From: Betaproteobacteria bacterium
GTDB lineage: Bacteria; Bdellovibrionota_B; Oligoflexia; Silvanigrellales; Silvanigrellaceae
Assembly: GCA_016868315.1 (NCBI GenBank)
Contig: VGHE01000005.1
Location: 62,001-126,000 of the forward strand
Direction of reading: 5' to 3'
Length of the DNA stretch: 64,000 nt
This document shows, one piece after another, positions 17,035 through 24,836 of the stretch. Within the stretch, counting starts at the first letter, position 1. Each line of letters opens with the position of its first letter. The notes beneath the pieces were generated by a model that was given only the letters and a program-made list of their open reading frames with translations, was not told where the DNA came from and ran no database searches. A program made the position numbers and the translations under genes.

Positions 17035-18131
17035 CGCAACACCTCAATCAAAATATTTTTAAGTCTTTCAAAATCATTCTCCGGTGGCATGCTGATACGC
17101 ACGGCCTGTGCAAGGCGACCGGAGCCATAACGCCGCACCAGGAATCCAGCTGCGAGCAAAGCAGATTCCAACTCTGCAGCCTTGGGTGTGGTGAAGAAAA
17201 CAAAGTTCGCTTGCGAGTCGGCCTGCATTTCGACCCGACGGCACTCGCTTAGAATTCTCTTAAGAGAGTTTTTCTGCTCAACCGTGCGGGCAATTCGCGC
17301 GTGTGTTCGTTCGACCTTGTGCTCAAGCACATGACACGCCAAGACCTCAGATGGCCACGCTATTGAGTAAGGCGGTTTAAGCGCGCGGAACAGGGCAATG
17401 TTGTCTTTGTGCGAAACCATGGCACCGACCCGCAAACCGGCGGCGGCCCAAGCTTTTGAGAGAGTGCGCAGCACAACGACATTGTCGCGAAGCAGAGCCT
17501 GTTTCACAAAACTTTGTTTTTCTGGATCCTGCACGAACTCAACATACGCTTCATCGACAACCAACAGACCACCAAATCGATCTGCAAACTCCAAAATCAT
17601 TTCAGGCGGGCAGACGGTTCCCGTCGGATTGTTGGGCGAGCATACGATAGCAACCTGGCAGCCGAGAACTTGTGCGGAAAAAAGTTTCAGGGGGTCAAAG
17701 CTGAACGTGGCATCCAGTTCGATGTCCACAACCTCTGCGCCATAGAGACGCACCAGATTTGCGAAGAGCGAGAATGTTGGCTGCGTCACTGCCACCTTTC
17801 GGCCTGGTGCAAACAGCGCTTCTGCCAATAACGTAAGTGCCTGACTGCTGCCGGACGTGACCTCGATATTCTCCTCAGGCACCTCAAGAGCCGAAGCATA
17901 AGCCTTTAGCAGCCGGGTGGGTTCAAGACTTGGGTAAATGTTGATGCTCTCCGGCTTAAGCAAAGCCTGGGAAAGCACCTGCGCAAACTCCTGCTTTTCT
18001 GCAGCGCTTAAACCGAGGGTTTCATTCTGATGAAGACGAATGCCGGTATCGTTTTCCTTGAGCGTGTAGCGCGGAAAACGGAGAGCTTCTTTTCGGAAGA
18101 GGTCATGAATTCTGGTGCTTGGCATGCTCAT
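17031..18131 (-). CDS. hisC: Histidinol-phosphate aminotransferase
   Basis: 366 residues, PLP fold type I aminotransferase. Motifs visible: GSSQALTLL, CSPNNPTGT, LLVVDEAYVEF, and the Schiff-base Lys in TLSKAWAAAGLRVG. It transaminates imidazole acetol-phosphate with glutamate. The ATG at 18131 has AAGGAG six bases upstream and overlaps the end of hisD (18128); a longer frame upstream has no site. A second ATG six bases later is possible. Confidence 0.95.
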   Translation of the reverse strand: MSMPSTRIHDLFRKEALRFPRYTLKENDTGIRLHQNETLGLSAAEKQEFAQVLSQALLKPESINIYPSLEPTRLLKAYASALEVPEENIEVTSGSSQALTLLAEALFAPGRKVAVTQPTFSLFANLVRLYGAEVVDIELDATFSFDPLKLFSAQVLGCQVAIVCSPNNPTGTVCPPEMILEFADRFGGLLVVDEAYVEFVQDPEKQSFVKQALLRDNVVVLRTLSKAWAAAGLRVGAMVSHKDNIALFRALKPPYSIAWPSEVLACHVLEHKVERTHARIARTVEQKNSLKRILSECRRVEMQADSQANFVFFTTPKAAELESALLAAGFLVRRYGSGRLAQAVRISMPPENDFERLKNILIEVLR

Positions 18132-19441
18132 GGTAGACTCCTTGCTCCGCGCACACGCGCTGCTGCTGCATGCGCCCACAGCTGTTCTGCGTCTGCAAAA
18201 ATGCCCGTGGATTCTGCCAAATCGAGAACATCGCTCTGCGTAAGGCTCAGCACCGAAGAGCGGCGCACAAAATCATAGACTCCGAGCGGCGAAGAAAAGC
18301 GCGCTGTTCCAGCCGTAGGAAGCACATGACTCGGTCCGGCGAGATAGTCGCCGAAACTTTCTGCGCTCCACCGGCCGAGAAAAATAGCACCCACACCTTT
18401 AAGCTCTGACAGCCAGTACTTCTCGCCCTCGGTCTCCTGTGCACAGCGGGTCTGCACATGGAGATGCTCTGCATTGAGACTGTTGGCTACCTTCACAAGC
18501 GCATCCCGACTCTCAACCACACAAAGCGCACCCCATTTATCGAGGCTCGTACGTGCAATCGGAGAACGATCGAGACATGTTTTTTCCAGCAAACGTTCAA
18601 GGGCTTGGCGCACAGCTTCAGCTTCGGCAACACTGGTGGTCACGAGAACAGAACTGGCATCTTCGTCGTGCTCGGCTTGAGCCAACATATCGAGTGCAAT
18701 CCATTCCGGGTTGCTACTGCCATCCCCCAGAATGAGGATTTCCGAGGGGCCTGCAAAACCATCAATCCCAATGCGGCCAGCCAAGCACTGTTTGGCTGTC
18801 GCCACATAAACATTTCCTGGGCCAACAATCTTGTCGCAGCGCGCAACACCTTCAATACCATAAGCCGCCATTGCAACCGCTTGCGCACCACCCACAGCAT
18901 GGATTTCAGGAATCTGAAGAGCACATACAGTGGCGGCGAAAACGGGATCCTGCAAAGAGCGTCCCGGAGTAAACACGGCAAGCCTCTCCACACCCGCGAC
19001 TTGAGCGGGAACCGCCGCCATCACCACGCTGCTCGGATAGAATGCTTTGCCTCCTGGAACATAGAGCGCAACCGAGTCGAGCGGTTGAACGCGCGATGCG
19101 AACCGACTTTTCCCGATGGTCGCCCAACGCGTTTCGTCGCGTTGGATTTGGTGGTAGCTGCGTACCCGGTCGATTGCACGATGAATGACACTCAGTGTCT
19201 GTGCAGGACACAGCTGCGCAAGCTCACGCAAATCTTCATGGCTGTAGGTGAGCTTTTCTGTGGACGGGATATTTTCAAGCTCGGCACGAAGCTTCAACAC
19301 TCCCGCGCGACCCGAGGCTTTGACCTGGCCAATAATGCTCTGCACGCGGGCAAGAACAGTTGGATCTTCAGAAGGCGCGCGTTGTTCGAGAGATCGAATA
19401 AACCCGAGGATGGTCTCAGTATTTTTCAGAGTGCGGATCAT
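18128..19441 (-). CDS. hisD: Histidinol dehydrogenase
   Basis: 437 residues, normal length. It oxidises histidinol to histidine in two NAD-linked steps with a zinc ion. Motifs: ALYVPGGKAFYPSSV, GPGNVYVATAK, GFAGPSEILI, AQAEHDEDA (zinc Gln-His), NAEHLHVQ with catalytic His, and GPSHVLPT. The ATG at 19441 is chosen for the normal HisD N-terminus; it sits inside the last 26 bases of hisZG. Overlaps hisC by four bases. Confidence 0.96.
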   Translation of the reverse strand: MIRTLKNTETILGFIRSLEQRAPSEDPTVLARVQSIIGQVKASGRAGVLKLRAELENIPSTEKLTYSHEDLRELAQLCPAQTLSVIHRAIDRVRSYHQIQRDETRWATIGKSRFASRVQPLDSVALYVPGGKAFYPSSVVMAAVPAQVAGVERLAVFTPGRSLQDPVFAATVCALQIPEIHAVGGAQAVAMAAYGIEGVARCDKIVGPGNVYVATAKQCLAGRIGIDGFAGPSEILILGDGSSNPEWIALDMLAQAEHDEDASSVLVTTSVAEAEAVRQALERLLEKTCLDRSPIARTSLDKWGALCVVESRDALVKVANSLNAEHLHVQTRCAQETEGEKYWLSELKGVGAIFLGRWSAESFGDYLAGPSHVLPTAGTARFSSPLGVYDFVRRSSVLSLTQSDVLDLAESTGIFADAEQLWAHAAAARVRGARSLP

Positions 19442-21128
19442 GGTGCAAAGCCTCAGGCGTAAAAAGTTCAAAGTGTGCATCAACGACGCAAGCGGATGCG
19501 CGCCAATGGGCGAGCCAATGTCGGATGTCACCGTGAGACTCAACGTAATATCCACGGGACATCACAAGTTGAACACGCGTCTGGGTCAGTTCTTCAAAAA
19601 CAATCAGGCCATTTTCCCGCAGTGTAGAACCCGTTTCCACCAGGTCGACAATGGCGTCGCTAAAGGAAATCACGCTAGCAAGTTCAACGCTTCCTTGCAG
19701 AGGCAAAAGTTCGGGATTCACACCCCGCGCACGCAACAAGCGCATGGCAAGATTTGGATATTTAGTGGCCACTCGATTCCGGCGCGAGCCCAAAAGAAGC
19801 TCACGCTGCTCGGGCTTGCCCGCAAGGCAGATACGGCAACGACCGAACGCAAATGTCACTGGCCGCAACAAAGCATTGGCTTCTTCATCGAGAACATCCG
19901 AACCAGCCACAGCGATTTCGGCGATACCACGCTCAACGTAAGAGACGACGTCGGCATTTTTCACCAGTAAGAACTCGAATCTGCCACACTCACTTGGAAT
20001 AACGAGTTTTCGCGTTGTTTCTGCACTCTCGGCAAGGCGAATGCCAATGCGCGCAAAGGCCTCGACTCCCCATTTTTGCAGTCGACCTTTGGGCAAAGCA
20101 ACCCGCACCGGACGGCGCTGCGGCGGCTGCGGCGGCTGAGCGGACTCCACACGCGCCGTAGCCGAGAAGTCATCCTGTACACCGGCAGTTTGTGGGTCGC
20201 GGATCATGAAACCAGCTGCGGCGGTTGCCAAGCCAAAATGCTGCAGAAGCTGGTCGTAACGACCACCACCGCCCACAGAATGAAGCCGGCCACCCGCATC
20301 TTCCGCCCAAAAATCAAAGACGATGCCACTATAAAACGAGCGCTGGCGGGTCAGGAGTGGATCGATTTGGAAGTGAACCTGCGGGTGACGCGTCCGGAAG
20401 AGCTCTGCAACCTCAACGAGATTGCGGTAGACCCCCGAGTTTTCCCACACCCCTTTGGAGTTCAATCCAGCACGCCCGAAAATATCTTCGAGCTGAGCGA
20501 GATCTTTGCACTGTACAGCTGCTTTTAGCTCTGAAAGCAATGAACCTCGCCGGGCAGCATCGGAGATATTTTGTGCGAGCTCTTCTTCGAGGCTGCGAAT
20601 GAGGCGGGCGTCCCCGAATACAACCCGGAGTCCTCGGTATCCGAACTTCTGCAGGGCGCTCAAAGCCAGGTCGAGAAGCTCGGTTTCAGCAACAAATTCC
20701 TCTTGTCCGACAATCTCTGCTCCGAACTCATAAGATTCAAATTCAGAGGCGTGCCCCAGCCTGAAGCCTTCTGCTCCGAGCAACCCTTGCGGGGAAAACA
20801 CCTTGCCTGAATAGAAAAGCTTGAATGGAAACTGCAGTTCAGCCCTGTGGCGGCGCACGAACTGGGCTGCAAACAGGGTGAGGTCACTGCGCAGGGACCA
20901 AGCAGTCGCATTGGTGTCGAAAAATCGGGGGGCGCCCGGAAGAATGGTCTCTCCGGACAGACCGCTGACAAACTCACCTGAGGGCAAGCTGAGCGGAAGG
21001 TTGAGTTCCGCGAAACCGCGTCCCGACGCCAACATCCGGAAATCATTTTCCCATCCACGCAGACGCGCCAAACCCTCCCCCAGGCGCGGGAGAAATTTTG
21101 AGGGAGTTGAACGCGAAGCTTCTTGCAT
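19416..21128 (-). CDS. hisZG: HisZ-HisG fusion: ATP phosphoribosyltransferase regulatory and catalytic subunits in one protein
   Basis: 570 residues. Residues 1 to about 320 are HisZ, a class II aminoacyl-tRNA-synthetase-like subunit (FKLFYSGKVFS as motif 2, GGGGRYDQLLQHFG as motif 3-like). A proline/glutamine linker (QPPQPPQRRP) near 330-340 joins to short-form HisG from 341 (VRVALPKGRL, AGSDVL, DLVETGSTLRENGL). HisG starts histidine synthesis from ATP and PRPP; short HisG needs HisZ to be active and for histidine feedback, normally as a separate protein. No stop or frame change separates the parts. First gene of the operon; ATG at 21128. Confidence 0.93.
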   Translation of the reverse strand: MQEASRSTPSKFLPRLGEGLARLRGWENDFRMLASGRGFAELNLPLSLPSGEFVSGLSGETILPGAPRFFDTNATAWSLRSDLTLFAAQFVRRHRAELQFPFKLFYSGKVFSPQGLLGAEGFRLGHASEFESYEFGAEIVGQEEFVAETELLDLALSALQKFGYRGLRVVFGDARLIRSLEEELAQNISDAARRGSLLSELKAAVQCKDLAQLEDIFGRAGLNSKGVWENSGVYRNLVEVAELFRTRHPQVHFQIDPLLTRQRSFYSGIVFDFWAEDAGGRLHSVGGGGRYDQLLQHFGLATAAAGFMIRDPQTAGVQDDFSATARVESAQPPQPPQRRPVRVALPKGRLQKWGVEAFARIGIRLAESAETTRKLVIPSECGRFEFLLVKNADVVSYVERGIAEIAVAGSDVLDEEANALLRPVTFAFGRCRICLAGKPEQRELLLGSRRNRVATKYPNLAMRLLRARGVNPELLPLQGSVELASVISFSDAIVDLVETGSTLRENGLIVFEELTQTRVQLVMSRGYYVESHGDIRHWLAHWRASACVVDAHFELFTPEALHHDPHSEKY

Positions 21129-21284
21129 GAGTGGCGTCCCTATTCTAGGAACATGGCTGAGAGTCGGACTCCAGAGGAACTGGCATCAATTACAGCTGTT
21201 TGCAAGTGAAACCTCGCTGCCCGGCCGGAAACGCAGCCAATCTATTGATCCTGCACAATTGCTTCTCAGAGGAACGATTGCATC

Positions 21285-21872
21285 ATGGAAATTTTTCTTA
21301 TTGTCATCAAAGTCCTGCTTGGTGTTCTTGCAACACTGTTGGCTCTTGTATTTCTTGCCTTCCAGCTGTGGCAGCGCATTCCCTCGGCCGGCGTGAGCTT
21401 CAAGGCGCAAGACTTCATCAGCATGGGTCTGGTTGCTTTGCTCTTCGCTCTGGCCACCAACAGCTATTGGGGTGCACTCGCGTTCATTCCCATGTTGCTC
21501 GTTAAATTCGCAAGCCAATTTTTCATTCAGAAAAACAAAGTGCGTGGTAGCGGCCGGTGGATTGAGGTTCAATGGACTAAAATGACCCCGCGTGGCTTCC
21601 AAATCCCCGCACAACTTCAGAGTGAATTAAAGCGCCTGCCTGGCGATCAACACATTTTGTTGCCACGCCGCATTGGTCTTTGGGCAGTCAAATACTTTCT
21701 CAAGTCCGTGCGCAAAAACGCATCCAAAGGTCCTGTTCCCATGAAGGCCGCTCAGCAAGAGCAGGCATTCGAAATGGTCGAACGCTTAGGCAGCAACATC
21801 ATCAAGCTCGAAAAAGGAAAAACCGAACAGCTCGCATTGCCGTTCGGTGTCTTGAAAGTCACGCGCCTGTAA
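21285..21872 (+). CDS. Membrane protein of unknown function
   Basis: 195 residues. Two hydrophobic segments (about 3-27 and 46-72) anchor the N-terminal third in the inner membrane, followed by a basic soluble C-terminal region of about 120 residues. GAGGA lies 12 bases before the ATG, which is a little far. It is divergent from hisZG (156-base shared upstream region) and followed by a terminator at 21911-21934. No family recognised. Confidence 0.7.
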   Translation: MEIFLIVIKVLLGVLATLLALVFLAFQLWQRIPSAGVSFKAQDFISMGLVALLFALATNSYWGALAFIPMLLVKFASQFFIQKNKVRGSGRWIEVQWTKMTPRGFQIPAQLQSELKRLPGDQHILLPRRIGLWAVKYFLKSVRKNASKGPVPMKAAQQEQAFEMVERLGSNIIKLEKGKTEQLALPFGVLKVTRL

Positions 21873-21896
21873 AAGGCTTGTGGCACAGGTCTAACT

Positions 21897-22529
21897 TTAA
21901 TCGAGAACCCACCGCGGCACGCCCGCGGTTTTTTCATATCCGCATGCAAAAACTGCGGGAATGGTGTCGTTCATGGTGCTTTTCACAAAGACATCGGAAA
22001 ACTCATTCCATTTTTGGGCATCCATAAGCGATGCGGTCCACTCGAGCAAAGCCTTCTGCGATGTGGCAATCCAAATTGTGCGCGGCTTTTGAGAGAGAAT
22101 GTCAACGTGTGTGGAGATGAGGTCTTGAATGGCCTCTGCCAACACACCTTGACGTGGTTTGTCTTCACTGCAGCGATCCAGGCGTGCATCCACACAGACA
22201 GGCAATGCACAAGCCTGCGCCACGGGTTCGGCGGTCTTCAGGCTGCGAGTCGCTTCACCGGAAAAAAGCAGAAGGTCGGGATAAAACTGACTGGCGGCAC
22301 GGATTGCTTGCTCAAACGACTCGGGCTTTTTGAACGCACGCCAGCGAATATCTTCGGCCAGCGACTGCGCGCGCGACTCAAACGCATCATCAAGCGGCAA
22401 CCTCAAGGTTTCACTTGCGAATCCAAACAGGGTCTGCGCCAAATTCCCCGCTGATTCTTCACCGTTCCGGCTCAAAAAGCCTGGTGCACCGGCTTCTGAT
22501 TGCGTGTAAAATAGGAAAAGTATTTTCAT
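21897..22529 (-). CDS. Degenerate histidine-phosphatase-like (SixA-like) protein
   Basis: 210 residues. The layout follows the histidine phosphatase fold: a first strand LFLFYTQSEA in the place of the LxLxRHGEA strand, then LSRNGEESAGNLAQTL like the LTxxGxxQA helix, then DLLLFSGEATRSLKTAEPVA like DxxxSSxxxRAxxTAxxxA, and ALPVCVDARL. The phosphoacceptor RHG is replaced by YTQ and no second catalytic His follows RTIWIAT. If the relation is right, the protein is catalytically inactive or works differently. The assignment is by pattern only. Start ATG 22529 with GGGG five bases upstream; divergent from the aldehyde dehydrogenase, 30 bases apart. Confidence 0.55.
   Translation of the reverse strand: MKILFLFYTQSEAGAPGFLSRNGEESAGNLAQTLFGFASETLRLPLDDAFESRAQSLAEDIRWRAFKKPESFEQAIRAASQFYPDLLLFSGEATRSLKTAEPVAQACALPVCVDARLDRCSEDKPRQGVLAEAIQDLISTHVDILSQKPRTIWIATSQKALLEWTASLMDAQKWNEFSDVFVKSTMNDTIPAVFACGYEKTAGVPRWVLD
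21911..21934 (+). terminator. Terminator for the membrane protein gene, inside the end of the opposite gene
   Basis: ACCGCGG, five-base loop, CCGCGGT, then TTTTT. It lies 39 bases after the stop at 21872 and is embedded in the last codons of the convergent gene at 21897-22529, so the DNA serves both as coding sequence and as a terminator. Confidence 0.85.
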
Positions 22530-22559
22530 TGCAGCCCCGTGAGTTGCGCAGGGAAATTT

Positions 22560-24008
22560 ATGACTTCAGAGCATTCCGTTGATCTCTCAAAATTGCAAGC
22601 ATTGCAAAGCAAATTGCGCCAGGGCCACCTTTCTGGAAAAACCAAGCCCGAAGCTCAAAGGTACACTTTGTTGTCGCGCCTTGAAGCCCTGGTGATCGAC
22701 AACCAGAATGAGATTTGCGCGGCAATCACAGCCGATCTCGGGCGCCCTGCCGAAGATTCAATTATCGCTGAGCTCAGCGTTGTTATCGAGGAAATCCATA
22801 CGGCAAAAGCAAATCTCAAAAAATGGATGAAGCCGCGGCACAAGTGGATGCCGCTCGTGCTGTTCCCTTCAAAAGGTTACATTGCGCCGGTTCCCTTTGG
22901 CGTCTGTCTCATCATCGGCCCCTGGAATTATCCTATCCAGCTCCTGCTTGCTCCCTTGGTTTCGGCACTCGCTGCGGGCAATTGTGCTCTTTTGAAGCCT
23001 TCCGAATTAACACCACGCTGTGCACAGCTCCTGGCTCAGCTTCTCCCCCGCTATTTACCCGATGATGTTGTGCAGGTTGTTGAAGGCGGTGCTGAACTCA
23101 GCCAAAAACTGCTTGAGCTACGCTGGGATTTCATATTTTTCACGGGCAGCACTGCTGTTGGAAAAATCGTTGCCCGAGCTGCAGCGCAGTACCTCACACC
23201 CACGGTGCTTGAGCTCGGAGGAAAATCGCCCTGTATCGTTGATTCCACCGCCAATTTAGAAGTCACTGCACGGCGCATTCTTTGGGGGAAAGCACTGAAT
23301 GCAGGGCAGACCTGCGTGGCGCCTGACTACATTCTCACTCCTCGAGATAATGTTCAGCCACTGCTGGCAGCTCTCAAAAAAGTGCTCGCTGAGTTTTTTC
23401 CGGAAGGCTTTAAGAGCTCAGAGTCATTCTGCAGCATTGTAAACGAGCGCCATTTTGCGCGCCTCAGCGTGTTGCTAAATGAGCATCAGAAGGAGCTCGC
23501 TCTGGGTGGACGCGCTCAGCCCAGCTCAAACCTCATTGAGCCCTCGTTTTTCTTGTTTGACAGCAGCAGCGCCGCAACTGCCGCCATCATGCAAGAGGAG
23601 ATTTTTGGGCCGCTGCTGCCAATCATTGCACTCGACGCGCGAGATCAAGCCATCGAGTTCATCAACGCGCGCGAGCACCCGCTCGCTCTGTATATTTTTT
23701 CCGCCGACAATAACTTCATTGAGAATGTCGAAAGCCAAACCACGTCAGGATCGTTCGTAGCCAACGACACGGTCATTCAATTAGCCACAAGCCAATTGCC
23801 CTTTGGAGGGGTTGGAGAGAGTGGCCAGGGCTCCTACCACGGGATGAGTGGTTTCAATGCCTTCAGCCAATGGCGATCCGTGCTCAAGCGCCCGTTCTGG
23901 CTCGATCTGCCGGTGAGGTACCGCCCGCTCCGCCCCTGGAAGATGTGGATCCTAAGAAAATTATTGAAATTTTCGGAACCAGCGAAAGTGTCTTCCCCAC
24001 CGTCCTGA
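22560..24008 (+). CDS. Aldehyde dehydrogenase (ALDH3/fatty-aldehyde type)
   Basis: 482 residues. Oxidises aldehydes to acids with NAD(P). Visible: oxyanion Asn in GPWNYPIQL, cofactor strand FTGSTAVGK, catalytic Glu in VLELGGKSPCIV, nucleophile Cys in NAGQTCVAPDY, and EEIFGPLLP. The short N-terminus, PWNYP motif and a basic/hydrophobic C-terminus (LRPWKMWILRKLLKF) match the ALDH3 group that includes long-chain fatty aldehyde dehydrogenases, and suggest membrane association; substrate is inference. ATG 22560 has AGGGA upstream. The next gene starts 45 bases later. Confidence 0.92.
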   Translation: MTSEHSVDLSKLQALQSKLRQGHLSGKTKPEAQRYTLLSRLEALVIDNQNEICAAITADLGRPAEDSIIAELSVVIEEIHTAKANLKKWMKPRHKWMPLVLFPSKGYIAPVPFGVCLIIGPWNYPIQLLLAPLVSALAAGNCALLKPSELTPRCAQLLAQLLPRYLPDDVVQVVEGGAELSQKLLELRWDFIFFTGSTAVGKIVARAAAQYLTPTVLELGGKSPCIVDSTANLEVTARRILWGKALNAGQTCVAPDYILTPRDNVQPLLAALKKVLAEFFPEGFKSSESFCSIVNERHFARLSVLLNEHQKELALGGRAQPSSNLIEPSFFLFDSSSAATAAIMQEEIFGPLLPIIALDARDQAIEFINAREHPLALYIFSADNNFIENVESQTTSGSFVANDTVIQLATSQLPFGGVGESGQGSYHGMSGFNAFSQWRSVLKRPFWLDLPVRYRPLRPWKMWILRKLLKFSEPAKVSSPPS

Positions 24009-24053
24009 GTCGGTATATAGAGTGCCCCCAGTATAAAAGTGAATGGGGGGCCT

Positions 24054-24836
24054 ATGAACGTTCAGTTCGAGAACCATTTGTCCGCGCGCGTTGTGGAAGT
24101 TCACTTCCCCGATGGACTCAAGGTGACCAACAAAAGCGACCTTGCCGCCCTCAAAACAGCCTGGAGTGAAAACCTTAAAAAGTGGCACTCACCTTACACC
24201 TGCCTTTTTGATTGTCGGGTTTTGGAGGTCAGTCCTGAGCTGCAGCCTGACTTTGAAAAGCTGATTGCCTTCTTCAAGAATTTTTTCATGCGCTCAATCA
24301 TGGGTTTTTGCGCAGCAGGTCATCCACCTGCGTGGTGCCCCTTTGAAGTCATCGAAGGCTACGAAGCAGCTGTGGCTAAGACGGGCTTGGCTCGAGGAGC
24401 AGGACTTCAGCGGGATCTTTCCGACCTGCGCAGCCGCATTCAAATTGACAACGACTTCAACGCCCACGTGATGGAAATCAGCTTTCTTGCAGACACTCAT
24501 CTTGAGAGTGCATCGGACGTGACCACGCTGCGCAGCAAGGTACAGAATATTCTTAAGATGTGGCATTCGCCCTACAGCATCATCTTTAACTGCGTGAATC
24601 TCACCTTCAGCGAGCCCGCTGCACAAGAGTTCGTGCGGTTCGAAAAATTCGTGAAATCATTCTTCTGCAAAAACATCATTGGCTACGCACCGCGTGGTGA
24701 AAAGGGTACATATCCCTTCCAGACGTTTCGATCGCGGCACCTTGCTGCGGCTGAGCTCGAGCACAGCGGAATCCAATCAGGATCCGTGGCGAACTGTTCC
24801 ACGCGCAAAACCCCATCGACCAGGAGCAACGAATGA
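24054..24836 (+). CDS. Hypothetical protein with two tandem copies of one domain
   Basis: 260 residues. Two copies of about 100 residues align throughout: VVEVHFPDGLKV with VMEISFLADTHL, LKKWHSPYTCLFDC with LKMWHSPYSIIFNC, and FFKNFFMRSIMGFC with FVKSFFCKNIIGYA. The alternating strand/helix pattern and the late ExxxF...IxG segment recall STAS-like folds, but this is weak. No signal peptide. ATG 24054 follows GGGGGG. The stop overlaps the start of the next lipoprotein gene by four bases, so the two are probably coupled. Function unknown. Confidence 0.7.
   Translation: MNVQFENHLSARVVEVHFPDGLKVTNKSDLAALKTAWSENLKKWHSPYTCLFDCRVLEVSPELQPDFEKLIAFFKNFFMRSIMGFCAAGHPPAWCPFEVIEGYEAAVAKTGLARGAGLQRDLSDLRSRIQIDNDFNAHVMEISFLADTHLESASDVTTLRSKVQNILKMWHSPYSIIFNCVNLTFSEPAAQEFVRFEKFVKSFFCKNIIGYAPRGEKGTYPFQTFRSRHLAAAELEHSGIQSGSVANCSTRKTPSTRSNE

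Noticed and set aside
18458-19462. 334-codon open frame antisense to hisD
   Set aside because: Fully inside a certain gene and without domain or ribosome site.
20108-20160. GC-rich triplet repeat suggesting an artefactual join between hisZ and hisG
   Set aside because: It encodes a short Pro/Gln linker in frame; both flanking domains are intact and no stop or start signals lie there.
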